NCBI RefSeq assembly: GCF_036417845.1
Contig: NC_089979.1
Span: 9,787,424-9,851,423, forward strand
Source: Apteryx mantelli
Taxonomy: Eukaryota > Chordata > Aves > Apterygiformes > Apterygidae
Direction: 5' to 3'
Length of the DNA stretch: 64,000 nt
Below, piece after piece: positions 61,371 through 64,000 of the stretch. The translations under genes and the position numbers were made by a program. Numbering within the stretch: the first letter of the stretch is position 1; every line of letters starts with the position of its first letter. The notes beneath the pieces were generated by a model, which saw only the letters and a program-made list of their open reading frames with translations, did not search any database and had not been told where the DNA came from.

Positions 61371-63909
61371 CAGCCCACTTAGTTACTTTACAGCCTTACA
61401 GCTTTTTTTTGTCCTTTTTTTTTTTTCTCCCAGAGAATCTCAGAGGCCTTTCAAGGGTTAGTGATTGAGGGCTTTTATGGCTGGTGAAGGGCATATAAGT
61501 ATTACTTTACGGGTGAATACAGACAATTCAAATGACTGTATCATCAAGATTAGATAGGAAATCTTTGGGACAACACAGATTTCCTGACCTTCCAAGCAAA
61601 GCAGTCTCTTTTATCACAGGGTTTATTTTCCCAAGTAAAACACTGATCTTCCCTTCAGAGAAGCTTTATGAGACTAAATGACCTGTCTGATTATATAGCA
61701 ATAGCTGTGACCATCTTGCTATCTCTCAGGGTGCAGAGAGCTGCTTACACTGGACCTAAACCAGGAATTAAAGTACACTAGGAACCAGAAGGTAGAATTC
61801 TGATCCTGATACCATTAATTTGTTTTCCACTGATTTTGAAAAGACCAGAATTTCATGCAGAGAAAATAATGCATTCAATTCTGAAAACGAAGAGTTGTCT
61901 ACCCCAGAGTCAGTTTATTACTGTATCCAATAGTATCCATGGGGACAATGGATCTGATTCTCTTCTTAGTCACACTGGTATAAATCAGTAATAAGTCTTT
62001 CCAAACTGATGAAGTTGCAACAGTTTATACAAGAGAAAAATCAAGTGCTGTGATCTGTTTTCTCTTAATCTCTTCATTAATTTTGTTTTCATTGATAAAT
62101 ATGTTCACAAGCAGTTTAAATCATTAGTAATGCTGAACACAGGCACACAGTACTACTCCCTGATTCAGCTTTTTGTTGAAGTTAATAAAGTATGCATTAT
62201 CATGAATACAAATAATGCCCACAGTCCACCATTTTCTCTTGCAGTCACATTCAAGAGGGTATGTGAATTTCCTTCCCCAGCATCTCCAAAATTAATGTGA
62301 ACCAGCATCCTAGGTAAAGGTGAAGAAAAAAGATTGCCTTGAAATTAGAAATTAAATAAAGCAAACCTAGACTCACTAGGTTTAATTCTGCCAGATACTC
62401 AACGCTTTTGGGGAGATCTGAGAACACTTTAACCCAACTGACCTCAGCTTGAAATGCTGAGTGATGTTCTGCTGCTCAGCCAAAGAAAAGCCAGGAAAAA
62501 AAGGGCCTGATACCATGATTTAGGTAAGGGCAACACTGTTACTGACTTGACTAGATATTCTGTTGGGAAACAAATGAGAAACGCAAGATCTTACTGGTAA
62601 ACAAGTAACATGCAACGATGTGTGTACCTGATCAGATATTGTGCTGGAAGTGGTTTTTTGCCTCTGACATTCCCAAAAATGAAAGTTTCATTTGTATTAT
62701 ATTTATTCTTCTTTTTTCCATGGTGAAAATGTGAAATACAATCCAAAATTTCTAAGAGCAAATATGTGATTCAGGCATATGGGGAAGAACAAACAACTCA
62801 CAGCTCCTTAGTGTTATATAACGTAGGCAGATGATAATATAGATATGGGTTTTGACAGGCTTGGAAGAATTATGTAAGCTACAAACATACACTGCATTTT
62901 AATCCTCTACCCTTTTAACCTTCATTCATGTGAGTAAATTCCACTGAAGTTAGTAAGCCTACTCCAGTGAGTAAGTCACCTGCATGCTTTGGAGGGTCAA
63001 GTCCTAAACTGTGCACAATAAATCAAACTTTTAAAATATGTTTAGAAATAACCTTGATATGGTTAATACCAAGACTGGTGAACTCATTTTTCCTCTTTGT
63101 TAGCATCTGTCTTTCAGATTCTAGGCAGTTCTGTGAATTAACCTAGTGAATCTTGCTTTCTTGCTTTTTTTCCCCAAAATCCTATCTCAGGATTGCTTAT
63201 TACTGATAAAAGAAAATGGCAGAATTCCTGAAGTCAGAGGGAGTCCTGTAGTAATAAACCAGTATAATTATGCAATGGCAACTTGCAGCTTTTATGTGCT
63301 TATTTTGGCTACATGATTTCCAAAATCCAATCACAGACATCAGTACATGAATATCTATAAAACACGCTTCAAAATTTCTGCAAATGCTTGTGGATTATCT
63401 TTTAAAACTGTACGGTATAAAGATACTTCAATGTTGGCGAATCAGAATCAAAATACCTCAGCCTTTATCCCTATCATTGCTTTCATAGCTTTATTTACTA
63501 TTCATTTTTCTGCCATAGTCTGTTGTGGGTGACTTATAACCTGATTGTGTGATTTTAGACTGGATTATGATCTGGTTTCCTTTTATATCCTGTAATATCA
63601 CCTGACCAGTATCAGTGGGTCATAGTATAATTAGATTAGAATTGGATACACTTTTCTCTGAAGTAACTGCATCATTGTTGTGCTAAGTAGGGCAAACGCA
63701 TTAGTTATATTTACAATCTGATGATTAACTGTCTTTAGAGAGTTCCTCCAAAATGGAGGAATTCAGGCAGAAACATGAATGAAACCTGCTTTTATCAGTG
63801 AATTTCAGCCTACAATGTAGTTAGTGCACTTGCTCCCAATGAAAGTTACTTTGTTGGATTTGATGTGACATTTCTTTGCTATCAGAACATTTCCAGAGTG
63901 GTGTCTCAG

Positions 63910-63928
63910 TTTTTTTTTTTTTTTTTTT
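63910..63928. repeat. Poly-T run (19 T) in ADCY8 intron 1
   Basis: Nineteen consecutive T. Nothing upstream or downstream identifies it as the tail of a minus-strand retrocopy. Confidence 0.85.
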
Positions 63929-64000
63929 ATTGCTTGTTTACTGTTTCTCATGATCTAGAAAGGGACATATGCTCTAAAATAGCAGCATCTAATGCAAAAT

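Larger units (their letters stand above)
59093..64000 (+). other. ADCY8: ADCY8 intron 1, 5' part
   Basis: The intron begins with GTATCG directly after ...CTCAACCAG. No acceptor is seen before the end of the window that would continue the ADCY8 frame with TM6 (the family continues with a VVAQAV-like sequence). The first ~1.6 kb is moderately GC-rich, then comes a separate CpG island (about 60780-61370). From 61400 to the end the DNA is AT-rich, with no recognisable repeat except a 19-base T run at 63910-63928. Long first introns are usual for this gene family. Confidence 0.85.

Overview
The window looks like a stretch of a bird nuclear genome. The only protein-coding gene I can defend is the first coding exon of the Ca2+/calmodulin-stimulated adenylyl cyclase ADCY8 (58139-59092, + strand). 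Interspersed repeats are sparse and dominated by chicken-repeat-1 (CR1) LINEs of several ages, with MIR-type SINE relics and LTR-like pieces. This combination fits Aves, or more loosely an archosaur or turtle. I cannot name the species from the sequence.

Layout. Positions 1 to about 56700 are AT-rich intergenic DNA upstream of ADCY8, with no convincing coding exon. In vertebrates the 5' side of ADCY8 is a large gene-poor interval before EFR3A, so this is expected, but the neighbour itself is not visible here. The desert holds CR1-family fragments at about 10640-11345 (+, very old), 17195-17845 (+), 34505-34762 (-), 46560-47415 (-, split by a later insertion), 48739-50062 (-, the best preserved) and 54205-55065 (+). 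It also holds two MIR relics (5228-5300 and 26643-26740), an LTR-like element ending in AATAAA plus poly-A (about 21500-22555), and two copies of a GC-rich repeat (39580-about 40230 and 46651-46999). The 46651-46999 copy has defined ends and a target duplication because it sits inside a CR1. Microsatellites and small inverted repeats are scattered through the rest.

From about 56740 the base composition changes sharply to a CpG island that covers the ADCY8 promoter, the 5' UTR and all of coding exon 1. It carries several CGG/CCG and TCC trinucleotide tracts. Exon 1 encodes the cytosolic N-terminus with its calmodulin-binding helix and the first five membrane segments. It ends at a consensus splice donor (CAG|GT) in phase 0, and the remainder of the gene lies beyond the window. 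From 59093 to 64000 is the start of intron 1. It contains a second, separate CpG island (about 60780-61370) that could be an alternative or antisense promoter.

The most notable observations are the histidine-rich insertion in the ADCY8 N-terminus, the nested LTR-like insertion with a diagnosable 5-bp target duplication, the second intronic CpG island with a reiterated 10-mer, and several candidate regulatory blocks in the upstream desert. I found no evidence for a novel multi-gene system.
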